A stretch of 5,288 nt of DNA from Saprospiraceae bacterium. Its GTDB lineage: Bacteria; Bacteroidota; Bacteroidia; Chitinophagales; Saprospiraceae. Under the pieces are notes generated by a model. That model did not search any database, was not told where the DNA came from, and saw only the letters and a program-made list of their open reading frames with translations. The number at the start of each line of letters is the position of its first letter. Position 1 is the first letter of the stretch. This document shows positions 1 to 5,288 of this stretch, piece after piece. Location: positions 1 through 5,288 of the forward strand of contig JALVCY010000079.1 in assembly GCA_027009605.1 (NCBI GenBank), written 5' to 3'. The position numbers were made by a program, and so were the translations under genes.

Positions 1-3
1 CAT

Positions 4-59
4 AATTTTGTGGACTCTAGAACAAACCACTACCCCCGACTTTTCGGAGCAAACTCAAC
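4..59 (+). repeat. Left copy of a 56-bp inverted repeat pair
   Basis: This segment aligns without gaps to the reverse complement of 5129-5184. By hand count, 47 of 56 positions are identical. The most conserved blocks are the first ten bases (AATTTTGTGG), CCACTAC, GACTTTTCG and the last nine bases (AAACTCAAC). This copy contains a small hairpin, CCGA-CTTT-TCGG (36-47), that the right copy lacks. It lies upstream of the small Cys-rich gene and overlaps no credible coding region. The sequence AATTGAAC, which resembles the TTGAAC part of the tandem units at 5004-5093, follows directly. A dispersed intergenic repeat is more likely than a transposon end, because the enclosed genes are housekeeping genes and no transposase is present. 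Confidence 0.75.
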
Positions 60-128
60 AATTGAACATTAAGCCGCCATCCGGAATAAAATTTTGCAAC
101 TTTTTTCAATTGTTTCAAAAAAAAAAAC

Positions 129-350
129 ATGAAAATAGCATTAAAATCAACCATCACCTGCCCCCAATGCGGACACCAAAAAGAAGAACAGATGGAAACA
201 GAATCTTGCCGGTTCTTTTACCAATGTGAAGATTGCAAGGCTGTCCTAAAACCGTTGAGTGGGGATTGCTGTGTTTTCTGTTCTTATGGGACTGTACCTT
301 GCCCACCGATTCAGGAAAGCCGGGATAAGGGAACAGATTGTTGCTGTTAA
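129..350 (+). CDS. Small Cys-rich GDCCVxC-domain protein
   Basis: This 73-residue protein has eleven cysteines. An N-terminal CPQC pair (C11, C14) and a QCEDC cluster (C33, C36), with C27 between them, look like a zinc-ribbon-type metal site. Residues 45-51 are the signature GDCCVFC, followed by SYGTVPCPP with C58, and the protein ends in three consecutive cysteines (71-73). The signature matches the family that databases call GDCCVxC domain-containing (seleno)protein, in which some members carry selenocysteine. All positions here are ordinary Cys codons and the gene ends at TAA. There is no signal peptide or membrane segment, so it is probably cytoplasmic. The ATG follows a run of eleven A residues (117-127) with no Shine-Dalgarno sequence, which is usual for Bacteroidota. 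It converges on msrB, 34 bp away stop to stop. The biochemical role is unknown; metal or thiol chemistry is an inference from the cysteines. Confidence 0.85.
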   Translation: MKIALKSTITCPQCGHQKEEQMETESCRFFYQCEDCKAVLKPLSGDCCVFCSYGTVPCPPIQESRDKGTDCCC

Positions 351-356
351 AACAGT

Positions 357-392
357 CGGCGTAGAGAAAATTCATGAATTTTCTCTACGCCG
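357..392. terminator. Perfect 36-bp palindrome, probable bidirectional terminator
   Basis: The two 18-base arms, beginning CGGCGTAGAG, are exact reverse complements meeting at CA|TG (374/375). The transcript from either strand would fold into a long stem closed by G-C pairs. It starts six bases after the stop codon of the plus-strand Cys-rich gene and contains the msrB TAG stop (385-387), so it serves both convergent genes. On the minus strand a short TTTT (349-352) follows a few bases past the stem, a modest U-tract. On the plus strand no T-run follows, so termination there may be weaker. The location between two convergent stops supports the terminator reading over an operator. Confidence 0.75.
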
Positions 393-753
393 GAACAAAT
401 TTCAGCGAAAGCGAATTCACACAATGCCGGGTGTTCTTTTGCGTAAGCTGCTCTCCCACAAAGACATGACCTAGATGCCCTTTGCAGTGGGCACAGATGA
501 TTTCGGTGCGGCGACCATCAGCATCCGGCACACGAATTATTGCTCCTTCGATTTCGTCATCAAAAGACGGCCAGCCACATCCCGAATCAAATTTGGACTC
601 GCTTTGGTAGAGTGGGGTTTCACATTGACGGCAGACATACGTCCCTTTTTGAAAGTGCTTATCATACTCTCCGGTGAAGGGGCGCTCCGTACCTTTTTGG
701 ATGATAACAAAAAATTCTGCCGGAGTTAAGTCGTTGAGTTTTTTCTTTTTCAT
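385..753 (-). CDS. Peptide-methionine (R)-S-oxide reductase MsrB
   Basis: MsrB reduces the R form of methionine sulfoxide in proteins back to methionine, with electrons normally from thioredoxin. The 122 residues are one complete MsrB domain without signal peptide, so it is cytoplasmic and lacks fusion to MsrA. The structural zinc site is C41/C44 (CRQC) and C87/C90 (CAHC). The SGCGWPSF motif spans 57-64, with C59 at the usual resolving-cysteine position. GHLGHVF is at 92-98, and the catalytic cysteine is C111 in TRHCVNS, followed by the conserved LKF. C111 is Cys, not selenocysteine. The start is the ATG at 753, giving an MKKKKL N-terminus after an A-rich leader without Shine-Dalgarno. It lies 27 bp downstream of the PAP2 gene and is the last gene of the block. 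Its TAG stop lies inside the palindromic terminator. Confidence 0.97.
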   Translation of the reverse strand: MKKKKLNDLTPAEFFVIIQKGTERPFTGEYDKHFQKGTYVCRQCETPLYQSESKFDSGCGWPSFDDEIEGAIIRVPDADGRRTEIICAHCKGHLGHVFVGEQLTQKNTRHCVNSLSLKFVPA

Positions 754-780
754 GGTTTTAAGGTGTTGATAGTGAGCAGG

Positions 781-1479
781 TTATCTCTTTTTTGCGAAAG
801 CGTGGGTCAAGTTGCCGTTCCATTTAGGATGGTCGGCCAGCCGCTCAAAAAAGATGTAAACAACCAGTCCGATAAGCACGCCCGAAATACTTCCGGCTAT
901 CACATCTTTCAAAAAATGTTGCCCGAGATAGATGCGGGATAAGCCGACACTCACGGCCGGTATGAAGAATAAAACCGCTAAATACTTTTTTTGTTTAGAC
1001 TGCAAGGCCAATAGGGTATAGGCGGCAAAGGCGGCCATTGTGTGTCCGGACGGAAAGCTGGTGTCACCGGTCAATAGATGGACTCCTTCGACGGGTACCA
1101 ACTCTTCTAAACGGTGCAACCGGTCAAAATAAAGCACCGGTCGAATATGCCGGAAAAATAATTTGGCCAAGGACGTTGCCGTAAGAGAAATTAATAAGGC
1201 CGTGAGCAAACTGACGGCATTTCGATAGCTGCGGAATAGAAGAAAAAAAATGATAATTGCTAAAATAGTCGGCTCGGCCAATTGTGTAGCCAACTTGAAA
1301 ACCGTATCCCAGATGCTGCCGCGAAAAGCTACAAAATACAAATTCTCATTGCCTTGCGTAATTTGCGTAAGCCCAATCGTGCTCATCGTCAAAGCCAAAA
1401 AGTAGGACAGAAAATAAAGACGGTTGGCTCGAATCACTTGTCCCAAAGTCTTTCTTTTTTTTTGCTTTTGGGTGGTCAT
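781..1479 (-). CDS. PAP2-family membrane phosphatase
   Basis: This is a 232-residue integral membrane protein with the three conserved parts of the PAP2 (type 2 phosphatidic acid phosphatase) active site. They are K106-x6-RP (R113, P114), PSGHT at 143-147 with H146, and SRIYLGQHFLKD at 181-192 with R182, the nucleophile-type H188 and D192. Five to six hydrophobic stretches are visible, roughly 22-41, 67-83, 88-107, 148-160, 166-182 and 194-212. The Lys/Arg-rich first ten residues suggest a cytoplasmic N-terminus. Such enzymes remove phosphate from lipid substrates, including undecaprenyl pyrophosphate, phosphatidylglycerol phosphate or lipid A; the sequence does not decide which. The start overlaps the permease stop as ATGA (1476-1479), so translation is probably coupled. 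That coupling to an LPS exporter component makes an envelope lipid substrate plausible, but this is inference. Confidence 0.92.
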   Translation of the reverse strand: MTTQKQKKRKTLGQVIRANRLYFLSYFLALTMSTIGLTQITQGNENLYFVAFRGSIWDTVFKLATQLAEPTILAIIIFFLLFRSYRNAVSLLTALLISLTATSLAKLFFRHIRPVLYFDRLHRLEELVPVEGVHLLTGDTSFPSGHTMAAFAAYTLLALQSKQKKYLAVLFFIPAVSVGLSRIYLGQHFLKDVIAGSISGVLIGLVVYIFFERLADHPKWNGNLTHAFAKKR

Positions 1480-2951
1480 TGGCGACGAGAGAATTTGGAA
1501 AAGAAATTTTTAATATTAGTCAAGTCAATGACCTTGGCATCCTTCATGGCTTGGCGAGTGAGATAAAAGCCAATAGGCAGCAAAGCTAAGGACGAAAGAA
1601 AGGCCGCCAGCCAAACATTCATTTTGTCCTCGGTATTCATTTTTTTGCCCACCATCGCAATCATGATAAAAACTATAAAAAAGGCAATGGCCACCAGCAA
1701 GGGATACCCAAATCCACCCTTGCGGATAATCGCCCCCATCGGTGCCCCTATAAACAAAAAGACGATGCAGGCCAACGCAATATTGAATTTGCTCAATAAC
1801 TCAAACCAAAAAAGCCGTAGTTTTTTGTCGATGGTTTGGCGCATCGCAGCCGCTCGATAAGCACTGCTTTGGACACGCCCCATTGTGCTCTTGGCCTTGC
1901 TCAATATGCTGTGCTGTTGTTTGAAGGGAAAGGTCTGGAATAGTTGTTGGATGGTATCTATTTGAAAGGGGATTTGCCGGATGCCCGGACGTTTTTCTTT
2001 GCCCAATTTCTGCCGGCGTTTTTCGAGTAATTTGCGGGAAGCAATTGTTCCTTTTTTCTTTTTCTTCGGGGATTTTTGGGGGTCGAAATAGGCGTTATTG
2101 GTTTTACTTAGGATGGTTAGACGTGCGACTTTCTTTTTTTCGAGCGAATCTATGGCGACGAGTAATTGACGGACATTCAACATGGATTGATTGGATTTAA
2201 ACAAATCTTCGTTGGTCGTTTCCATCTGAAATTCCGAAAGGTCAAAAATCTTTTGCCATTCTGAAAATTTGGTGCGGATTAAAGGATATTTCTTTTTAGG
2301 ATTCGCATAGATGCTCGGCTCTTGGTATTGCCAGCCATCGTGTAGCTTCATTACGAAGTATTTTTTGTCTTCCGTGGTGTACATTTCCCCGGTTTTGGCT
2401 AGGATTTCGACACTTTCTCCCGAATGCCGGCCTTGATTGATGATGAGAATGTCTTCTAGGTGGACTTTGTCTTCATGCTTTTTTCCGATTCGAATCACAA
2501 AGCCTTGAAAATCATAGTTAAATACACTCTCCTCGAGACTCAAGGCGGGTTTTTGTGTCCGGATGTCGTAGAGCCGGGACTTGAATTTTAGATTGGATAC
2601 AGGAATCAAATAGTTGGAAAAAATAAAGGACAAACCGGCCATCCCAATCGCCAAAATAGTCAAGGGCTTCATGATTCTACCAAGTGAGATGCCGGAAGAT
2701 TTCATGGCCGCCAATTCATACCTTTCGGCAAAATTACCCATTGTCATGACGGACGCCAATAACATGGCAATGCTCATCGCCATTGGCACTAGCGAGATGG
2801 ACAGGTAAAATATAAATTCAACCAGCACCCAAAAACTAACGCCTTTGCCCATAATATCATCCACATAGACCCAGATAAATTGCATGGTCAGCACAAACAA
2901 AGCAATCCCCAACGCCGTGAAGAAGGGCGGGAGAAAACTTTTGATTAGCAT
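1476..2951 (-). CDS. LptF/LptG-family LPS export permease
   Basis: LptF and LptG are the inner-membrane subunits that, with the ATPase LptB, extract lipopolysaccharide and pass it to the periplasmic bridge. Three hydrophobic segments (about 10-30, 40-68, 97-119) are followed by a long soluble periplasmic part with a beta-rich region (about 140-240), then three more membrane segments (about 385-403, 413-434, 447-465). The cytoplasmic stretch ERYELAAMKSSGISLGR (76-92) matches the family's LptB-coupling helix. GAPMGAIIRKGGFG (402-415) is the conserved loop after segment four. At 491 residues it is longer than proteobacterial LptF/G (about 360). The extra length lies at about 255-380 and includes a Lys/Arg-rich section (294-321). 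I cannot assign it to F or G. The ATG at 2951 may not be the true start (see the entry at 2952-2969). The stop overlaps the PAP2 start. Confidence 0.93.
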   Translation of the reverse strand: MLIKSFLPPFFTALGIALFVLTMQFIWVYVDDIMGKGVSFWVLVEFIFYLSISLVPMAMSIAMLLASVMTMGNFAERYELAAMKSSGISLGRIMKPLTILAIGMAGLSFIFSNYLIPVSNLKFKSRLYDIRTQKPALSLEESVFNYDFQGFVIRIGKKHEDKVHLEDILIINQGRHSGESVEILAKTGEMYTTEDKKYFVMKLHDGWQYQEPSIYANPKKKYPLIRTKFSEWQKIFDLSEFQMETTNEDLFKSNQSMLNVRQLLVAIDSLEKKKVARLTILSKTNNAYFDPQKSPKKKKKGTIASRKLLEKRRQKLGKEKRPGIRQIPFQIDTIQQLFQTFPFKQQHSILSKAKSTMGRVQSSAYRAAAMRQTIDKKLRLFWFELLSKFNIALACIVFLFIGAPMGAIIRKGGFGYPLLVAIAFFIVFIMIAMVGKKMNTEDKMNVWLAAFLSSLALLPIGFYLTRQAMKDAKVIDLTNIKNFFSKFSRRQ

Positions 2952-2969
2952 TTTGTCTAAAATTCGGAT
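2952..2969 (-). other. Possible N-terminal extension of the permease without ATG
   Basis: The six codons in frame directly before the ATG at 2951 read ATC CGA ATT TTA GAC AAA, giving I-R-I-L-D-K ahead of MLIKSF. LptF/LptG proteins characteristically begin with a sequence like M-K-I-L-D-(K/R)-Y-I, so these codons look like genuine family N-terminus with ATC where ATG is expected. An in-frame TAG at 2973-2975 shuts off anything further upstream. Initiation at ATC (2967-2969) or ATT (2961-2963), a base error at 2967, or real use of the downstream ATG with a shortened N-terminus would each explain it. The region just upstream is A-rich (a run of seven A on the minus strand), as in Bacteroidota leaders. 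Confidence 0.5.
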
Positions 2970-3040
2970 AAGCTATGTTTTTTTCTCTGTCCTAGATAAA
3001 TACAACGATTCCACAGGGGAGTAGTTGCCCTGCCAAACTC

Positions 3041-4927
3041 TTATCTTAGACTCCATTCGTCCATAATCTCCAATGTATCCGGATTATATACTTTCGCCGA
3101 AACGTGTTTGCCGTCCACATAGATTAAAACCAACGCAAATTGGGTCGAAAAATTACTGGTAGCCGCTGTCCAAGGCACGTTTTTGTCTTGCGCATAATAA
3201 GGGGCACCGGCGGAGCCATTGTTTATTTGCCAGATGGTGCGCTTTCGTTTTAGTTTGGGAAACGGATAATTGGGCGGATAGGTGTTGATTTCGGGGGTAA
3301 TCTTGACTTTGTTGTAATTGTGCTCATCACCGGTCAACATGGCGACGACTTTGGTGCTCTTGTTGACCAAAATATCCAAATACTCATCCCGTCGTTCGAT
3401 GATTCCTTTTTTGACCGGTTGGCCGGCAATGGTTGGGCGCCGGTTGTTATTTCCACTATACCACATATCGTCTTTGGTGTGGGCGCTATTGGGGAAGGTC
3501 GGTGTGTGTTGGGTGACAAAAATATGGTCAATATCGTCATCAGCTTCAAACATTTGGACCGTTTTGTCCAGCCATTTGAGTTGTTGATCCATGATGTAAC
3601 CGTGTAGATTGCCGCCGGTGGTACTATCTTTAGTGATGGTGGGGGCATAGAAATAGTTGGAATTCAGGACGATGACCGCCACGTTGTCGTAGGTGTAGTA
3701 AAATACCGTTTCGTCGTAAGGCGGAAAATCAGTTTGATTGGGATTGGGGTCGTATTCGGCGCCGTCTTCAGAATAAGGGCCGTTTAAAGGGTTGACAAAA
3801 TTTTGTGCAAACACAGCCGAACAAGATTCTGTCCGAAATGGAAAACGATCAACAAAGGCCTTGGTTTTTCCGTTTTTATCCCTAAATACCATGCCGACGG
3901 CTTCATGATTGCCTTGAGCGGCCACGACCGGAAAATAGTGGGCGAAAGGCTCAATGGCTTTTTTCCAGTTGGCATATTCTACGTTGATTTCTTTTTTGTC
4001 GATGCCATATCCATTGACCAAGTCGCCGGTAAATTGCATGAAAGAAACCTTATTAAAATTACTCAACGCCATGATTTTGCGCATCGCATAAAAATTGGTG
4101 CCGCCCAAGTCTCTTTCTCCGCCCCCTTTTCCCGCACGGGAATCACTCACATACGCAAAGACAAAAGGCTTTCGAGTGCCGGCTTTGGGGGCTGTCTTAA
4201 ACGTGTAGGTTTGGGCATAGTCCAAATAATTGACGGTATAAGTATAAGTACTATCCGGCTCTAGTCCGGTGATAATGATTTCGTGTTGGGTCGTGGCGAT
4301 GGCATCCCGGTATTCCCTGCCATTGACGGCGACTTTCGCCAAAACAGGACGGTTGGTCTTAAACCAAACGGTCACTCCATAAGCGTTTAAGTTGTTGACA
4401 AAAGGCCCTTCGGTGATGGTATTCGCCACCGTAAATCCCTGCTCTTTCGAGAATTTGAAGGTCACGACACCTTCATAAAGGATTTTTCCTTTTTTACTGA
4501 CTACTCGATAACCGATGGTGCCGATTCCTGCTTTTTCCCATTCGGACATGTCGTAAATCCCGGACAGGCGTTTTTGGATGTTAATCATGGCCTGCCCATG
4601 GTGAATCTTGGCCGTTTTCTTGTACCAAACGGGCGTGGGATACTTCGAGTCATTAAAATTAATCAGGCCATAATACATCTTGCCTTTGAATTCGGGATTG
4701 TGAAAATCAAATTTCAGCCCTTCCTTGACTCCTTTTGGATGGCCTTGTAGATTGGCTAGGGTCCGGGGCGAATTGAATTTTTCCGCATAATAGCGTTGGC
4801 CGTTTTTGGCATAGTAAAAATGGCCGGCATCATCTTGGTGGATACCTGAATAAACGGCCGGAATCTCTTGGGCTTGGCTCACAGAGACCCAAATTAGTAA
4901 AACTAGGAGTGTGCTGAAAATCTTCAT
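3041..4927 (-). CDS. Secreted fibronectin-III / metallophosphoesterase protein
   Basis: A 628-residue exported protein with a signal peptide (1-19, cleavage likely after SQA). Residues 20-170 form a region I do not recognise. About 174-247 is a fibronectin-III-like domain of the type that precedes the catalytic domain in purple acid phosphatases. The calcineurin-like metallophosphoesterase domain runs from about 254 to 575. Its motifs are SDSR (261-264), GDL (301-303), GNHE (339-342), QHTP (473-476, H474) and GDEHNY (533-538, H536). Two usual metal ligands differ: R264 stands where the DxH motif has His, and D534 where GHxH has its first His. The tyrosine of purple acid phosphatases (GDxxY) is not at its place. 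No sorting domain is evident at the C-terminus, so a periplasmic location is likely. The substrate is unknown. It has its own promoter (4947-4978) and lies 89 bp upstream of the permease on the same strand. Confidence 0.88.
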   Translation of the reverse strand: MKIFSTLLVLLIWVSVSQAQEIPAVYSGIHQDDAGHFYYAKNGQRYYAEKFNSPRTLANLQGHPKGVKEGLKFDFHNPEFKGKMYYGLINFNDSKYPTPVWYKKTAKIHHGQAMINIQKRLSGIYDMSEWEKAGIGTIGYRVVSKKGKILYEGVVTFKFSKEQGFTVANTITEGPFVNNLNAYGVTVWFKTNRPVLAKVAVNGREYRDAIATTQHEIIITGLEPDSTYTYTVNYLDYAQTYTFKTAPKAGTRKPFVFAYVSDSRAGKGGGERDLGGTNFYAMRKIMALSNFNKVSFMQFTGDLVNGYGIDKKEINVEYANWKKAIEPFAHYFPVVAAQGNHEAVGMVFRDKNGKTKAFVDRFPFRTESCSAVFAQNFVNPLNGPYSEDGAEYDPNPNQTDFPPYDETVFYYTYDNVAVIVLNSNYFYAPTITKDSTTGGNLHGYIMDQQLKWLDKTVQMFEADDDIDHIFVTQHTPTFPNSAHTKDDMWYSGNNNRRPTIAGQPVKKGIIERRDEYLDILVNKSTKVVAMLTGDEHNYNKVKITPEINTYPPNYPFPKLKRKRTIWQINNGSAGAPYYAQDKNVPWTAATSNFSTQFALVLIYVDGKHVSAKVYNPDTLEIMDEWSLR

Positions 4928-4946
4928 TGTGGGTAGTTTGTTTGGG

Positions 4947-4978
4947 CAAAGCTACAGCTATTTTGGATGGGTAACAAA
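4947..4978 (-). promoter_or_regulatory. Bacteroidota-type promoter of the phosphatase gene
   Basis: On the minus strand, TTTG (4978-4975) is followed by exactly 20 nt and then TAGCTTTG (4954-4947). This is a full match to the Bacteroidota -33/-7 consensus TTTG-N19-21-TAnnTTTG. Transcription would start near 4940, leaving a leader of only about a dozen bases before the ATG at 4927. The leader contains no Shine-Dalgarno. The tandem hairpin array at 5004-5093 ends 26 bp upstream of the -33 element, close enough to affect this promoter. Confidence 0.75.
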
Positions 4979-5003
4979 TTTATTGTGGGTGTTGTTTTAA
5001 TTT

Positions 5004-5093
5004 GCCTTCGGCGTTCAATATGTCCTTCGGACGTTCATCTGCCTTCGGCGTTCAATTTGCCCTTCGGGCGTTCAATGTCCTTCGGACGTTCAA
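5004..5093. repeat. Five tandem 18-19-bp units with TTC-loop mini-hairpins
   Basis: Units begin at 5004, 5022, 5041, 5059 and 5077. Each consists of a short inverted repeat around TTC followed by CGTTCA(A) or GTTCA(A). The stems are GCC/GGC (units 1 and 3), GTCC/GGAC (units 2 and 5) and GCCC/GGGC (unit 4). The second stem base and its partner change together (T with A, C with G), so pairing is preserved in every unit. Read on the minus strand, each unit is TTGAACG plus the hairpin. The array lies in the 361-bp gene-free right end of the window, upstream of the phosphatase promoter. An open frame crosses it but looks like a translation of the repeat, not a gene. Confidence 0.85.
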
Positions 5094-5128
5094 GGGGAAT
5101 GAGCTCCTGGCTTCCTACCCGTTATACC

Positions 5129-5184
5129 GTTGAGTTTACTTCGAAAAGTCCAGAGTAGTGGACTGTTCTTGAGCCCACAAAATT
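5129..5184 (-). repeat. Right copy of the 56-bp inverted repeat pair
   Basis: The reverse complement of this segment matches 4-59 at 47 of 56 positions without gaps, with perfect blocks at both ends. This copy has a stronger internal hairpin than the left one: AGTCCA (5147-5152), a six-base loop, then TGGACT (5159-5164). The adjoining sequence on the array side (5094-5128) has no match in the left copy, which helps define one boundary of the element at GTTGAGTTT (5129). The other boundary is near 5184, where similarity fades into an AT-rich stretch. Confidence 0.75.
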
Positions 5185-5219
5185 TTATTTGGATTCTTTA
5201 TGGTAACTAGTGCGACTGA

Positions 5220-5286
5220 GACAAGGTGTCGCCCCGCCGGGGCTTCCTGTATCGTGCGATATTGTCTGTTACAAAGGTGTCGCCCC
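5220..5286. repeat. GGTGTCGCCCC palindromic repeat, two copies, second cut by window end
   Basis: ACAAGGTGTCGCCCC (5221-5235) recurs as ACAAAGGTGTCGCCCC (5271-5286), about 50 bp apart. The first copy forms three adjacent small hairpins: GACA-AGG-TGTC (5220-5230), GCCCC-GCC-GGGGC (5231-5243) and TATC-GTGC-GATA (5250-5261). The second copy is cut by the window edge after CGCCCCTA, so the array may continue. Similar GTCGCCCC...GGGGC elements occur, from memory, in intergenic DNA of many Bacteroidota. No T-run follows the stems, so a terminator role is not supported. Confidence 0.65.
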
Positions 5287-5288
5287 TA

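Noticed and set aside
62..96. Possible promoter for the Cys-rich gene (TTG at 62, AAATTTTG at 89)
   Set aside because: The -7 element has a mismatch at its first base and the spacer is 24 nt, outside the usual 19-21, so it cannot be supported.
475..729. Plus-strand open frame of 84 codons opposite msrB
   Set aside because: It lies entirely antisense to a complete MsrB with all catalytic and zinc residues, so it is a shadow frame.
3014..3032. CAGGG...CCCTG hairpin between the phosphatase and permease genes
   Set aside because: The stem is only five base pairs with a nine-base loop and no T-run follows on the minus strand, so it is too weak to call a terminator. It leaves open read-through from the phosphatase gene into the permease.
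3803..4264. Plus-strand open frame of 153 codons opposite the phosphatase gene
   Set aside because: It is antisense to the metallophosphoesterase core motifs, which are clearly coding on the minus strand. It has no recognisable domain.
5004..5093. CRISPR array
   Set aside because: The units are 18-19 bp and tandem with almost no spacer, contain internal palindromes, and have no cas genes nearby.
4967..5158. Plus-strand open frame of 63 codons over the right-end repeats
   Set aside because: Its translation repeats motifs such as PFGRSMSFGRS because it runs through the tandem hairpin units, and it also overlaps the phosphatase promoter and the right inverted repeat. There is no family resemblance or start context.
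4..5184. Composite transposon or genomic island defined by the inverted repeats
   Set aside because: There is no transposase, integrase or flanking target duplication that can be seen, and the enclosed genes (LPS export, PAP2, MsrB) are ordinary chromosomal functions.

Overview
The window looks like chromosomal DNA from a member of the Bacteroidota. Four things suggest this. The largest gene has a well-formed Bacteroidota-type promoter (TTTG, 20 nt, TAnnTTTG). No gene shows a clear Shine-Dalgarno sequence, and the leaders are A-rich instead. The LptF/LptG permease has the long form with an extra charged segment. The intergenic DNA carries short palindromic repeats of a kind I associate with this phylum. 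The genus cannot be determined from the sequence alone.

Layout: a short plus-strand gene (129-350) encodes a Cys-rich GDCCVxC small protein. It converges on a minus-strand block, and a perfect 36-bp palindrome (357-392) between them probably terminates transcription. In the direction of transcription the minus-strand block is: a secreted fibronectin-III/metallophosphoesterase protein (4927-3041), an LptF/LptG-family permease (2951-1476), a PAP2-family membrane phosphatase (1479-781) and peptide-methionine (R)-S-oxide reductase MsrB (753-385). Permease and PAP2 overlap by ATGA, and msrB follows 27 bp later, so these three are very likely one operon. The secreted phosphatase lies 89 bp upstream on the same strand and has its own promoter; read-through into the permease is possible. 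No convincing separate promoter is visible for the permease.

Functionally this is mostly an envelope neighbourhood: lipopolysaccharide export (LptF/G), lipid phosphate removal (PAP2), a secreted phosphoesterase, and methionine sulfoxide repair. The idea that the PAP2 enzyme acts on lipid A or undecaprenyl pyrophosphate rests on context only.

The non-coding DNA is the least ordinary part. A 56-bp sequence near the left edge (4-59) recurs in inverted orientation near the right edge (5129-5184), with 47 of 56 positions identical and no gaps. Just upstream of the phosphatase promoter are five tandem 18-19-bp units (5004-5093). Each holds a mini-hairpin with a TTC loop, and the stem bases change in compensating pairs. 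The right end holds a third family, GGTGTCGCCCC palindromes (5220-5286), which runs off the window. I see no CRISPR array, tRNA, rRNA, transposase or integrase, and no strong case for a new multi-gene system. The best candidates for something undescribed are the repeats and the missing ATG at the permease N-terminus.
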